A stretch of 64,000 bases of DNA, from the NCBI GenBank assembly GCA_938035525.1, contig CALHOI010000038.1, forward strand, positions 44,254 through 108,253. Direction: 5' to 3'. The stretch's first letter is position 1, and each line of letters starts with the position of its first letter. The translations under genes were made by a program, and so were the position numbers. The notes under the pieces are model-generated. The model made no database searches. It saw only the letters and a program-made list of their open reading frames with translations, and had not been told where the DNA came from. Shown here in pieces: positions 18,010-29,056 of this stretch. The stretch comes from an uncultured Granulosicoccaceae bacterium. Lineage in GTDB: Bacteria > Pseudomonadota > Gammaproteobacteria > Granulosicoccales > Granulosicoccaceae.

Positions 18010-18945
18010 ATGAACACCCCAATTCGCATAGCGACTCGACAAAGCCCTTTGGCTCTTTGGCAGGCACATACGGTTCGAGACCAACTGCGCCAGCGACATC
18101 CCGACCTGAACATCGAGCTTCTGCCTTTAACAACCAAGGGAGATCGCGAACAGGCTGTGCCACTGGCACATATTGGTGGTAAAGCGTTATTTCTTAAAGA
18201 GTTAGAAACCGCATTGCTGGATGGGTCGGCCGATATGGCCGTGCATTCCATGAAAGATGTTCCTGCCGAGCTGCCTAATGGGCTCACCATATCAACGGTA
18301 CTGGAGCGCCATAATCCGTTTGATGCACTGGTTTCCAACAAATATAAAAGCCTTGAAGCTTTACCAGACAATGCAGTGATTGGCACTTGCAGTCCTCGGC
18401 GTCAGGCACAACTGCTTAATCTAAATTCTACGTTTAACATTGTGCAATTACGCGGCAACGTTGGCACACGACTTAAAAAGCTCGATGCTAACGAGTTTGA
18501 TGCAACCTTGCTGGCCTGTGCTGGGTTAGAGCGACTGGCGCTTAACGATCGTATTGCACAAGCCATTCCCGCCAAACTCAGCTTGCCGGCAATGACTCAG
18601 GGCACCATAGGCGTAGAAATCCGCTCGGACGACACACGCATGCATGAGTTACTTTCTCCACTGAATCATAAACCAACCGAATACCGTACCTATGCCGAGC
18701 GCGCTTTCGGCGCAAAACTCAGCGGTGGGTGCTCAGCGCCCATTGCAGCCTATGCCGAAATAAAAGATTCGATGATTAAAATGACTGCCCGGGTCATTGC
18801 TTATGATGGTGCTCGACTACTGGAAACCAGTGGTTCCGTCCCACTTTCAGAAGCAAAATCGCTCGGAACTCAATTAGCCATTGAATTACTCGATCAAGGA
18901 GCGCAGGATATACTTGACGAGGCCGAACATGGTTTGTCTGTCTAG
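18010..18945 (+). CDS. hemC: Hydroxymethylbilane synthase HemC
   Basis: HemC (porphobilinogen deaminase) polymerises four porphobilinogens into hydroxymethylbilane in tetrapyrrole synthesis. Cys241 in LSGGCSAPIAAY is the attachment point of the dipyrromethane cofactor. Arginine-rich substrate-binding segments RIATRQSPLALWQA, CSPRRQAQLL and LRGNVGTRL are all present, as is the catalytic Asp in GSADMAVHSMKD. Length, 311 residues, is normal. It precedes hemD by 91 bases, so the two successive enzymes are probably cotranscribed. Confidence 0.98.
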   Translation: MNTPIRIATRQSPLALWQAHTVRDQLRQRHPDLNIELLPLTTKGDREQAVPLAHIGGKALFLKELETALLDGSADMAVHSMKDVPAELPNGLTISTVLERHNPFDALVSNKYKSLEALPDNAVIGTCSPRRQAQLLNLNSTFNIVQLRGNVGTRLKKLDANEFDATLLACAGLERLALNDRIAQAIPAKLSLPAMTQGTIGVEIRSDDTRMHELLSPLNHKPTEYRTYAERAFGAKLSGGCSAPIAAYAEIKDSMIKMTARVIAYDGARLLETSGSVPLSEAKSLGTQLAIELLDQGAQDILDEAEHGLSV

Positions 18946-19036
18946 GTTGGTTTATCTTTATGGCTTGGTTTAACTTAATAACGAAGCTAAGCTGGTTATG
19001 TTTGATAAAAGCTGTCTTATTTGTGTTGGTTGAACA

Positions 19037-19828
19037 TTGAATAAAAAACAAAGCGACAATACAAGCGTGACTCCCCGAGTTTTGGTAACCAGACCAAAGC
19101 ATCAACAGTCTCATTTTCTAAAAAGCTGTTCCGACGCCGGGCTGGAAACTATAACCATGCCCTGCATCGACATTTTACCCGTACCCTGCGAATTATCCAT
19201 ACAAGACACAACCCAATCAGACTTGGTCATTTTCACCAGTCGAAATGCCGTGGAGTTTGCGCACAACTTATTGCCAATGCCCTGGGAAAACGTTTCTGTT
19301 TACGCTATTGGTCGCGCTACAGGGCGTATCTTAATCAAACTGGGGCAACAGCTGATTCAGGAACCAGTGGAGCCATACAACAGTGAAGCCTTTTTAAGTT
19401 GGCACGAAACCCAAACATCCATTAAATCGGTGTTAATTGTTAAAGGCGTTTGCGGGCGAGGTTTAATTGAAAGCACGCTTCCAGAGCGCGGCGTTACCGT
19501 TGTGGTTAAGGATGTTTATAAACGCGTCACGCCAGTGGTTGGCGATGCAGAACGACAGCGGGTGTTTGTGGAAAACCCTCCTCATATTATTAGTATTACC
19601 AGCGATGATGTGCTGCGCAACCTGGTGAATATTGCCGGCCCGGAATACGCTGATGTGCTGCATTCGATACCGTTGGTGGTAAACAGTCAGCGTTGTGCCG
19701 ATACGGCTGCTAGATTAGGTTTTGACCATAGCGCCAAGGTGGCGTATCCACCGGGCGATCAAGGTCAAATGGCCGCAATCCTCGAACAATTAAACGGGGA
19801 TAGCGGCAACCCCTTTACTGGGCAATAA
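19037..19828 (+). CDS. hemD: Uroporphyrinogen-III synthase HemD
   Basis: HemD inverts the D ring and closes hydroxymethylbilane to uroporphyrinogen III. The family is weakly conserved, but the opening RVLVTRPKHQQ, the segment DLVIFTSRNAVEFA, YAIGRATGRIL and the C-terminal ISITSDDVLRNLVNIAG and AYPPGDQGQMAAI are recognisable, and its place after hemC settles the call. The reading frame has no early ATG: it starts at TTG 19037 or at GTG 19067, the latter placing the start three residues before RVLVTRP as in many HemD proteins. Neither has a strong ribosome-binding site. HemX and HemY, which often follow in gammaproteobacteria, are absent. The 3' end overlaps the OmpA relic on the other strand. 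Confidence 0.9.
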   Translation: MNKKQSDNTSVTPRVLVTRPKHQQSHFLKSCSDAGLETITMPCIDILPVPCELSIQDTTQSDLVIFTSRNAVEFAHNLLPMPWENVSVYAIGRATGRILIKLGQQLIQEPVEPYNSEAFLSWHETQTSIKSVLIVKGVCGRGLIESTLPERGVTVVVKDVYKRVTPVVGDAERQRVFVENPPHIISITSDDVLRNLVNIAGPEYADVLHSIPLVVNSQRCADTAARLGFDHSAKVAYPPGDQGQMAAILEQLNGDSGNPFTGQ

Positions 19829-19880
19829 CTTCCACACGACGATGACGGCTGCGTCCCTCGGCAGTGCTGTTATCGTCAAT
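19815..19880 (-). pseudogene. Relic of an OmpA-family C-terminus
   Basis: Immediately after the ubiD stop, in a different frame on the minus strand, 21 codons read [20 protein letters not shown] followed by Gln and TAA. This matches the last strand and helix of OmpA/MotB peptidoglycan-binding domains (typical form NxTxxGRxxNRRVEV). No OmpA-like sequence continues upstream in this frame, because ubiD is intact there. The fragment overlaps the final codons of hemD. It is best read as what remains of a lost OmpA-domain gene after a deletion joined ubiD to its tail. Confidence 0.7.
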
Positions 19881-21345
19881 TGTCCTTGTAAATACCCAGA
19901 CTATCCCACAGCTCATCAACGCGTTGTTTCACAGCGGGGTCCATCTCGATGGGCTCACCCCATTCGCGGTTAGTTTCACCGGGGAGTTTATTGGTGGCAT
20001 CTAACCCCATCTTGCTACCTAATCCAGACACGGGGGATGCAAAATCCAGGTAATCGATGGGTGTATTATCGATGAGGGTGGTATCTCGAGTGGGGTCCAT
20101 GCGAGTGGTAATAGCCCATATAACGTCTTCCCAGGAACGCACATTGACATCGTCATCAACCACGATGACAAACTTGGTGTACATAAACTGACGAAGGAAA
20201 GACCAAATACCCAGCATTACCCGCTTGGCATGACCGGGGTATTGCTTGTTAATGCTGACCACCGCCATGCGATAAGAACACCCTTCGGGGGGTAAATAAA
20301 AATCGTTGATTTCTGGAAATTGTTTTTGCAGAATGGGCACAAAAACTTCATTTAACGCTACGCCTAAAATGGCAGGCTCATCGGGTGGGCGTCCAGTATA
20401 GGTTGAATGATAAATGGCCTCTTTTCGTTGCGTTACATGTTCCACGGTGAATACAGGGAACGTATCAACCTCATTGTAATAGCCAGTGTGATCACCAAAT
20501 GGACCTTCGGGCGCTTCCTCACCTGGGTACAAATATCCTTCGAGTACAAATTCGGCAGATGCCGGCACGCTTAAATCGGACGTTATGCCGGGCGTGGTTA
20601 AGGTGCGTTGCCCCCGAAGTAATCCGGCAAACGCATGTTCGGACAGGGTATCCGGAATTGGGGTTACCGCTGCCAAGATGGTTGCCGGGTCTGCCCCTAA
20701 CACTACCGTTATTGGAAACGGTTCGCCAGGGTGCGCTTTTTGCCATTCAAGATAATCCAGAGCACCGCCACGATGGCTGAGCCAACGCATAATGACTTTG
20801 TTGGGGCCAATCAATTGTTGGCGGTAAATCCCCATGTTCTGACGCTTTTTATGCGGACCCTTGGTAATCACCAACCCCCAGGTAATCAACGGACCAGCAT
20901 CACCTGGCCAACAGGTTTGCACGGGTAATTTGTTTAAATCGATAGTGTCCCAAGTGATGTCGCGACAAGCGGCATTTCTGGTTTTCTTGGGTGCCATATC
21001 CAGCACTTTTTTAAATATAGGCAGTGTGTTCCACGCATCCTTCACCCCTTTTGGCGGGTCAGGTTCTTTTAGGAAAGCCAACAATTTTCCGACTTCTCGC
21101 AGGGCTTCGGTGTTGTCTTCACCCATACCGTAAGCTACTCGTTCGGGCGTACCGAACAAGTTACCCAACAAAGGATAGTCGCTGCCTTTAACGTTCTCGA
21201 ACAACAAGGCCGGCCCACCGGCTCGAAGCGTGCGATCACAAATTTCAGTGATTTCCAGGTTTGGATCAACCTGGGCCGTGATACGTTTTAGCTCACCCAT
21301 TGCCTCAAGCTTGGCAATAAACTCGCGCAGGTCTGCGTAATGCAT
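19876..21345 (-). CDS. ubiD: 4-hydroxy-3-polyprenylbenzoate decarboxylase UbiD
   Basis: UbiD uses prenylated FMN (made by UbiX) to decarboxylate the polyprenylated benzoate intermediate of ubiquinone synthesis. The 489-residue protein has the family opening [22 protein letters not shown] (in parts), the metal and cofactor-binding [11 protein letters not shown] segment, and the catalytic acidic motif [11 protein letters not shown]. Length agrees with the roughly 497 residues of E. coli UbiD, so the C-terminus is natural even though an OmpA relic follows directly. The start lies five bases after the prlC stop, suggesting cotranscription. The gene is well away from ubiEJB. Confidence 0.97.
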   Translation of the reverse strand: MHYADLREFIAKLEAMGELKRITAQVDPNLEITEICDRTLRAGGPALLFENVKGSDYPLLGNLFGTPERVAYGMGEDNTEALREVGKLLAFLKEPDPPKGVKDAWNTLPIFKKVLDMAPKKTRNAACRDITWDTIDLNKLPVQTCWPGDAGPLITWGLVITKGPHKKRQNMGIYRQQLIGPNKVIMRWLSHRGGALDYLEWQKAHPGEPFPITVVLGADPATILAAVTPIPDTLSEHAFAGLLRGQRTLTTPGITSDLSVPASAEFVLEGYLYPGEEAPEGPFGDHTGYYNEVDTFPVFTVEHVTQRKEAIYHSTYTGRPPDEPAILGVALNEVFVPILQKQFPEINDFYLPPEGCSYRMAVVSINKQYPGHAKRVMLGIWSFLRQFMYTKFVIVVDDDVNVRSWEDVIWAITTRMDPTRDTTLIDNTPIDYLDFASPVSGLGSKMGLDATNKLPGETNREWGEPIEMDPAVKQRVDELWDSLGIYKDN

Positions 21346-21350
21346 AGGTG

Positions 21351-23381
21351 TTACGCTGCCAGGCCACTGTGTCGTAGCAAGGCATCCACTTTCGGTTCTC
21401 TGCCTCTAAATGCCACAAACGATTCCATCGCCCTGCGTGAACCACCCATTTCCAACACATGGGTTAAAAAGTCTTTGCCAGCTTGTTGGTTAAAAATACC
21501 TTCTTCTTCAAACCGTGAGAAGGCATCAGCCGATAACACTTCTGCCCACTTGTAACTGAAATAGCCCGCACTGTAACCACCTGAAAATATATGCGAGAAG
21601 GCATGTTGTAAACGAACAAATTCAGGGTAAGGCAACACAGCAACTTGCTCTCGGACGTCATCCAGAATTTGGTTAATATCAATTGCGCTATGACTGGTGG
21701 CTTGCATATGCAGTTGCATATCGAACAAAGAAAACTCCAACTGCCTGACCAATTGCATGGCAGACTGAAAATTCTTGGCGGCGCGCAGTTTTTCCAGTAG
21801 TTCGTCTGGAATCGCATCACCGGTTTGGTAATGACCACTGATCATGTCCAGTGACTCTCTTTCCCAACACCAATTTTCCATAAACTGGCTGGGCAACTCG
21901 ACAGCATCCCACTCAACTCCACTGATGCCTGAAACACCTGCTGTATCGATGCGAGTTAGCATGTGGTGCAGGCCGTGACCAAATTCGTGAAACAAAGTCG
22001 TGACTTCCATGTGTGTCAGCAGCGCCGGTTCATCCCCAACAGGGGGTGTCAAATTGCAGGTTAAATAGGCAATGGGTAGCTGCACGCCCTGCTCTACTTG
22101 TTGTCGACTGGAATGTGAGTCCATCCACGCACCGCCACGCTTATGCGGCCGCGCATAGTTATCAAGATAAAATTCGCCGCGTAAGTCGCCGTTGTTATCG
22201 GTGATGGCATAGCACTGAACATCTTCATGATAGACATCGACATCGTTAACCTGGGCTATGTTAAGACCAAACAACTTACCGACAACCTCGAACATTCCCG
22301 GTATTGCCTTGCTAGCAGGAAAGTAAGGCTTTAAGTCTTCGTCTGATATCGCATACTGTTTTTGTTTGAGCTTGTCGCTGACAAACGCAACATCCCAGGT
22401 GTTCACTGATGTCAGCCCCAGTTCTTTTTTGGCAAACGCTTCAAGTTCGGCAAACTCTCGCTTGGCCTCGGGCACGGCTCTTTTCGCCAAGTCGTTAAGA
22501 AAGTCTATGACTTGCTCTGGCGAATCAACCATTTTAGGCACAATCGATAACTGCGCATAGTTGTCGTATCCCAGCAGCTGAGCTTTTTCCGCTCGCAGTT
22601 TTAAAATCTCTGTGGCGTTGGTGCTGTTATCAAACTGTCCGGCATGCGGGCCTTTATCGGATGCTCGGGTATTGTAAGCGGTGTAAATCTCTTCTCTTAA
22701 GGCAGCATTTTCTGCAAACATTAAAACCGCGTAGTAAACCGGAAACTCCAAATTGAACAGCCAGCCTTGCATGTCTTTTTCGGATGCACGCTGTTTTGCT
22801 GCTGCTTTTGCAGATTCGGGTAAGCCTGCTAACTCGGCCTCATTTTCTATGAGCTTTTCCCAGGCATTGGTGGCATCCAAAACGTTGTCGGAGTGTTCGG
22901 TTTTCAACTTTGACAAAGCCTGCGCAACTTCCCCATAACGCTTTTTGTTTTCATCAGACAATGACACACCGCCCAACTCAAAATCCCTGATGTCGTTATT
23001 CAAGCCTTTTTGTTGCGCAGCATTAAGTTGATTATATTCATCGCTGTTACGCAGCCGCAGCGTCGCTTCATAGAGGTCTGAGTTTTGTCCCATTGCGGTG
23101 TAAAACGCACTGAGCTTTGGCAAGCTATTGTTGTAGGCTTCACGCAACTTGTCGGTGTTCATCACCGAGTTAAGGTGACTCACAGGTGACCAGAACAGAC
23201 TCAGTTTGTTGCCAGCTTCTTCTAATGGGCGAACCAACGTATCCCAGCTGGGATTTTCCAGCTTAGCAACGCGATCAATGACCGACTGATATTCGCTTAG
23301 CAAAGTATCCAGCTGCTGTTCCACAGACGCTGGATTCACCGCACTGAAGTTAGGTCGATTGATAGTGATAGCTTGACTCAT
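21351..23381 (-). CDS. prlC: Oligopeptidase A PrlC (M3 metallopeptidase)
   Basis: A cytoplasmic zinc peptidase of the thimet oligopeptidase family that degrades peptides of up to about 20 residues, including cleaved signal peptides. The zinc motif HEFGHGLHH lies at about residue 463, with the third ligand Glu in the following [15 protein letters not shown] region, and the C-terminal [17 protein letters not shown] is the family substrate-binding signature. Length (676 residues) matches E. coli PrlC (680). It lies directly upstream of ubiD. In enterobacteria prlC pairs with rsmJ, so this arrangement is different. Confidence 0.97.
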   Translation of the reverse strand: MSQAITINRPNFSAVNPASVEQQLDTLLSEYQSVIDRVAKLENPSWDTLVRPLEEAGNKLSLFWSPVSHLNSVMNTDKLREAYNNSLPKLSAFYTAMGQNSDLYEATLRLRNSDEYNQLNAAQQKGLNNDIRDFELGGVSLSDENKKRYGEVAQALSKLKTEHSDNVLDATNAWEKLIENEAELAGLPESAKAAAKQRASEKDMQGWLFNLEFPVYYAVLMFAENAALREEIYTAYNTRASDKGPHAGQFDNSTNATEILKLRAEKAQLLGYDNYAQLSIVPKMVDSPEQVIDFLNDLAKRAVPEAKREFAELEAFAKKELGLTSVNTWDVAFVSDKLKQKQYAISDEDLKPYFPASKAIPGMFEVVGKLFGLNIAQVNDVDVYHEDVQCYAITDNNGDLRGEFYLDNYARPHKRGGAWMDSHSSRQQVEQGVQLPIAYLTCNLTPPVGDEPALLTHMEVTTLFHEFGHGLHHMLTRIDTAGVSGISGVEWDAVELPSQFMENWCWERESLDMISGHYQTGDAIPDELLEKLRAAKNFQSAMQLVRQLEFSLFDMQLHMQATSHSAIDINQILDDVREQVAVLPYPEFVRLQHAFSHIFSGGYSAGYFSYKWAEVLSADAFSRFEEEGIFNQQAGKDFLTHVLEMGGSRRAMESFVAFRGREPKVDALLRHSGLAA

Positions 23382-23494
23382 TGTGACTGATGCTCCTGAT
23401 GATAACTCTGGTACGAATCTAACAGATTTATGGACTATATAGCGGCCGCATTACATTCATTATGAGTGATAAACAAAGCTCTTTTAGTGATCGT

Positions 23495-23521
23495 AAAAAA
23501 GCCCGCTGGAAACGGGCTTTT
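23495..23521 (-). terminator. Bidirectional intrinsic terminator downstream of the lipoprotein gene
   Basis: The stem GCCCG (23501-23505) pairs with CGGGC (23513-23517) around a seven-base loop. It is flanked by six A and four T, so the stem can extend and either strand ends in a T-run. It lies 41 bases beyond the stop of the minus-strand lipoprotein gene, with a six-T tract in that direction. Confidence 0.85.
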
Positions 23522-23561
23522 AAATACAAATTACTGGCACATGAGCTACTGCAACACCAGC

Positions 23562-24536
23562 TTATCGAGTTGGAAAATAAAAATCACCAAACAGTGTGTC
23601 GTTAGGAACATCCCGATCAGTTTGAGCGTATTCAAAAACGATGGTACTTCTGTCCATTAGCGTCCCTATGGGTACAGCGGTTGACGCATCTTCCTCGGGG
23701 AACAGTTCAACCTTGAAATCAGATCGCGTATCTTTGACTAAATTCCCATTGTCGTCATATTCCATTTCAGTGATTGATTGAAGCAATCTGTTGCCAACCC
23801 CTGGCTCATAGTCATAACATTCCACTCGCGATCGTAGTCCGTCGGTGTAGCTGATTTCGCACTCTCGATCTAACCTGGTTGTTGACTCTCGCACGAGATT
23901 TGAACCCACTACCACACCGTCAGTGTTATAGACGAACGTTTCAACCCAAGACAAGATATCGGCTTCATAAAACGAAACCGATTCCAGGCCATTTGCATTG
24001 TATGCATACACCTGACTGGAATCTGATAGTGAAAAAGCGGGGTTGGTTGCCGACAGGGAATTAAGCAAGCCATTTTCATTGTAGTCGTAGGCGAACCTTT
24101 GCGATACATCGCCATCATCAGTGTATGACTCAAACAACAACCAACCGTTCGCATTGAAATTTTGAATGGCTCGCGAGGTACCGGGAGCGTCATCAAAAGT
24201 GGAGATTAATTCGATTGTATCGGCGTCATCGAACAAGGTACGTACTGTCGTTTCAACAACCCTAACGTCAAGCACGTTCTGTTCATTCAGCGCTTCAATG
24301 GTGTTCATACGTCCAGTCACATAAAACCCGTTAGTCACTGTGACATCCAAGGCAGGTTCCATGCTGACTCCTGCAGAATTGGAGTCAGATGAAGAGGACC
24401 CTGAACAAGCTGCCAGCAATGCCGCACTTGCAAGAATCAATATACGAATAGCATCAACGCAACGAAGCTTGGAGCTAATAAGGTAAGCATTGAAGAAAGC
24501 CGAGAGCGGCGCTAAAAAGACGGAAAACTTTTTCAT
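23562..24536 (-). CDS. Lipoprotein with YD-like repeats
   Basis: The ATG at 24536 gives a 324-residue precursor with KK near the N-terminus, a hydrophobic stretch, then a second hydrophobic segment ending in the lipobox LLAAC followed by SGSSSS. The signal region is unusually long (about 44 residues before Cys). The mature protein contains short units such as AYDYNENGLLNSL, VYAYNANGLESV, FVYNTDGVVVGS and EYDDNGNLVKDT, which follow the Y-x-x-N/D-G-x-L pattern of YD/RHS-type beta repeats. An upstream in-frame start at 24614 would place non-signal sequence before it. The next gene upstream (24659-25417) encodes a related protein, so these look like tandem paralogues. Function unknown; probably a surface or periplasmic beta protein. 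Confidence 0.8.
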   Translation of the reverse strand: MKKFSVFLAPLSAFFNAYLISSKLRCVDAIRILILASAALLAACSGSSSSDSNSAGVSMEPALDVTVTNGFYVTGRMNTIEALNEQNVLDVRVVETTVRTLFDDADTIELISTFDDAPGTSRAIQNFNANGWLLFESYTDDGDVSQRFAYDYNENGLLNSLSATNPAFSLSDSSQVYAYNANGLESVSFYEADILSWVETFVYNTDGVVVGSNLVRESTTRLDRECEISYTDGLRSRVECYDYEPGVGNRLLQSITEMEYDDNGNLVKDTRSDFKVELFPEEDASTAVPIGTLMDRSTIVFEYAQTDRDVPNDTLFGDFYFPTR

Positions 24537-24658
24537 AATGACCAGCCCTGGTATTAACTTGATGAGAGGACACGACGTCCTGGTAGCAACTCGCAAATGC
24601 CTCCAACTTACCAAACCGTATTTTACAGTCTGGTTGTTAAAGCCGCCCAGATACTAAG

Positions 24659-25417
24659 TTATCTGGTAACCACACAAAAATAGCCAGTGACCGAATTAGC
24701 AAAATTCGGAACACACGGGCCTTGTTCATACACAAAGCTGGACGTGCTTACGGCACCATCCACAGCACTGTCTAACTGTACAGTAGCAAGCGTACCGTCA
24801 GGGTTGTACGTATACGTTTCCGTTAAATCGAATTCGCTGTCTCCATCGCTATCAACTCGGTTTACGGTAAGTTGGCCATTGACATAGGTGAAGTCTCGGC
24901 GGTTAACCACTACACCCGTTGATTCATCCACCTCATCTATTGTTGCAACGTTATCCACATCGAGCGTGGTTCGTGATACCGCTAACGAATCTTCAAACTC
25001 GAAAACTTCTACCAAATCAATAAGTGAATTAGAACCAACACGATAAACCCGACTTAAGTCTGTGCCGTTGCCATAGACATACAAGCTGGAAAAGTTTTCT
25101 TCGCCGTCTTGGTCTGTATCCTGGCTACGTCGTATTAGCTGGCCGGTATCGGTTGTTTCAAAGGTGAATACAGTGGTCACGTCGCCATCAGTTCGAAAAG
25201 TCTGGCGCTGAATATGTCCCTGCTCAGAATATTCAGTTGCTATTGAACCGGTACTGCCGTCTGCACCTTGACTGGTACTTTGCACCAGCCGCTGAGAGAC
25301 GGTGTTGTTTGCGTTAGGCGCGCTGTCATTGTCGTCGTCATCACTGGAAGAGCTACACGCAAACAGGACAATCGCAAGACAACCGATGATTAACAATTTG
25401 TATGCTGATGATTTCAT
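24659..25417 (-). CDS. Lipoprotein with YD-like repeats (paralogue)
   Basis: A 252-residue lipoprotein: MKSSAYKLLIIGCLAIVLFAC gives an ordinary signal with the lipobox LFAC, then SSSSDDDDNDS as an acidic linker. Acidic residues directly after the +2/+3 Ser do not create an inner-membrane retention signal, so outer-membrane sorting is plausible. Repeat-like units are SLYVYGNGTDLSRVY, TYVNGQLTVNRVD and ETYTYNPDGTLATVQ, resembling the neighbouring lipoprotein. A Cys near the C-terminus (GPCVPN) and another in GYFCVVTR could form a disulfide. The gene ends 122 bases before the start of its neighbour on the same strand. Confidence 0.82.
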   Translation of the reverse strand: MKSSAYKLLIIGCLAIVLFACSSSSDDDDNDSAPNANNTVSQRLVQSTSQGADGSTGSIATEYSEQGHIQRQTFRTDGDVTTVFTFETTDTGQLIRRSQDTDQDGEENFSSLYVYGNGTDLSRVYRVGSNSLIDLVEVFEFEDSLAVSRTTLDVDNVATIDEVDESTGVVVNRRDFTYVNGQLTVNRVDSDGDSEFDLTETYTYNPDGTLATVQLDSAVDGAVSTSSFVYEQGPCVPNFANSVTGYFCVVTR

Positions 25418-25471
25418 GTTTGGTTGCCCTGCATACGGTTGGTATCGTTGAATACATTGGCGCTTTACCTT

Positions 25472-25521
25472 AGCTCAATGATTCAAATGAGCGCTATGTT
25501 TCCAAAAGAGCTCAATGATTC
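25472..25521. repeat. 13-base direct repeat downstream of gyrB
   Basis: The sequence AGCTCAATGATTC occurs at 25472-25484 and again at 25509-25521. The first copy also forms a GCTCA...TGAGC hairpin with the following bases. Its role is unknown and it may be the footprint of a small duplication. Confidence 0.5.
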
Positions 25522-25522
25522 C

Positions 25523-27972
<2,450 letters not shown>

Positions 27973-27976
27973 TCAA

Positions 27977-29056
27977 TTATACCTCTTTTCGTAGCTCCCC
28001 GCCTACTACAGAAAACTTTTCGAAGGCTGTATTTGGCAGGCTTTGAGGTTCTGTGCTGGTCAGGAAAACCTGGCTATTCAGCAGCGACAATTGAGTCAAA
28101 ATTTTGCCGCTTTGTTCCTGGTCTAATTCCGACGGTAAATCATCGCAAAGCACCACAGCCGGTTTCTTGGTGATCTGATGCAGCAGTATCAGTTGAGCCA
28201 GATGTAGGGCGTAAACCAACAGCTTCTGCTGACCACGTGACAGGATTTGTCTGGCCAATACACCGTCATCCGTATTGATCTGTAGCTCGGCTCGATGAGG
28301 ACCAACCGTCGTGGTGCGAAAACGGCGGCAATTCGGCAAGCTCTTTGCCAGCGCTGCCGATAGATCCAATCCATCGGTCCAGCCGCTTCGGTAACTAAGT
28401 TCCACGTGGAACATCGACCCCATGGCATTAAGAAGCTCAGTCAACGTGGATTGCAACGAGCCAGTGTACGCACGGCGATAGCCATCAATTTGAGTGCCTG
28501 AAATCACCAATTGCTCGTCCCATGAATTCAGCTCAGAATCCGGAGCCATATCTTTTAACGACTGATTGCGCTGGGATAGGGCGCGGCGGTATATTTTCCA
28601 AGCCTCAAAGAACCCTTGTTCCACGTGGAACGTACCCCAATCAATAAAACTGCGGCGCCCGCTGGGGCCATCCTGAATCAGGCCATGGCTGTCGGGTGTT
28701 AGGGCTTTGACCGGCAATAACTGAGTCACCGGTGCAATGCTGCGGATTTCCTCATAGTTAAGCCGCAGTTCAGTCGTACCATCTCGATGCCTGCGTAAAC
28801 CACTGCGGTGAGTCTGCGCTGTCGCCCGATCAAGCATTTGGCAGGCGAGGGTGAATTCATCTTCACCTCGGGTTATCAGCTCTCGGACTTTGCGAGTACG
28901 GAACGAATGCCCGACAGACAGGCAATGAATGGCTTCCAGGATGCTGCTTTTGCCAGCACCATTGTCACCGGTGATCAGGTTGAATCCAGGAGCCGGATTC
29001 AGTGAGACGTCGCGAAGGTTACGCAAACCCCGAACATCGATTTTGGTCAGAATCAC
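27977..29056 (-). CDS. recF: DNA replication and repair protein RecF
   Basis: RecF is an ABC-type ATPase that, with RecO and RecR, loads RecA at gaps in DNA. Walker A GDNGAGKSS is at residues 30-38, the ABC signature appears as SRGQQKLLVYAL and Walker B as PAVVLCDDLPSELD. The 359-residue length is normal. It overlaps the dnaN stop by four bases (ATGA), so the two are translationally coupled, and gyrB follows. Two ParB-binding palindromes are embedded in its coding sequence at codons for Phe-His-Val-Glu. Confidence 0.98.
   Translation of the reverse strand: MILTKIDVRGLRNLRDVSLNPAPGFNLITGDNGAGKSSILEAIHCLSVGHSFRTRKVRELITRGEDEFTLACQMLDRATAQTHRSGLRRHRDGTTELRLNYEEIRSIAPVTQLLPVKALTPDSHGLIQDGPSGRRSFIDWGTFHVEQGFFEAWKIYRRALSQRNQSLKDMAPDSELNSWDEQLVISGTQIDGYRRAYTGSLQSTLTELLNAMGSMFHVELSYRSGWTDGLDLSAALAKSLPNCRRFRTTTVGPHRAELQINTDDGVLARQILSRGQQKLLVYALHLAQLILLHQITKKPAVVLCDDLPSELDQEQSGKILTQLSLLNSQVFLTSTEPQSLPNTAFEKFSVVGGELRKEV
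28398..28413. promoter_or_regulatory. parS site 1 (ParB-binding palindrome)
   Basis: The 16 bases AGTTCCACGTGGAACA match the bacterial parS consensus TGTTCCACGTGGAACA at 15 positions, differing only at the first base. It lies inside recF, where it encodes FHVE (in MFHVELS). The 14-base core GTTCCACGTGGAAC is a perfect palindrome. parA and parB are in this window, which supports a working site. Confidence 0.9.
28617..28632. promoter_or_regulatory. parS site 2 (ParB-binding palindrome)
   Basis: The 16 bases TGTTCCACGTGGAACG match the parS consensus at 15 positions, differing only at the last base, with the same perfect 14-base core. It is 219 bases from site 1 and again within recF, encoding FHVE (in TFHVEQG). 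Two sites this close are typical of origin-proximal parS clusters. Confidence 0.9.

Noticed and set aside
23462..23605. A 47-codon ORF on the plus strand (MSDKQSSFSDRKKARWKRAF...), spanning the terminator and antisense to the lipoprotein 3' end.
   Set aside because: No ribosome-binding site, it contains the terminator hairpin, and it overlaps a better supported gene. It could still be tested by proteomics.
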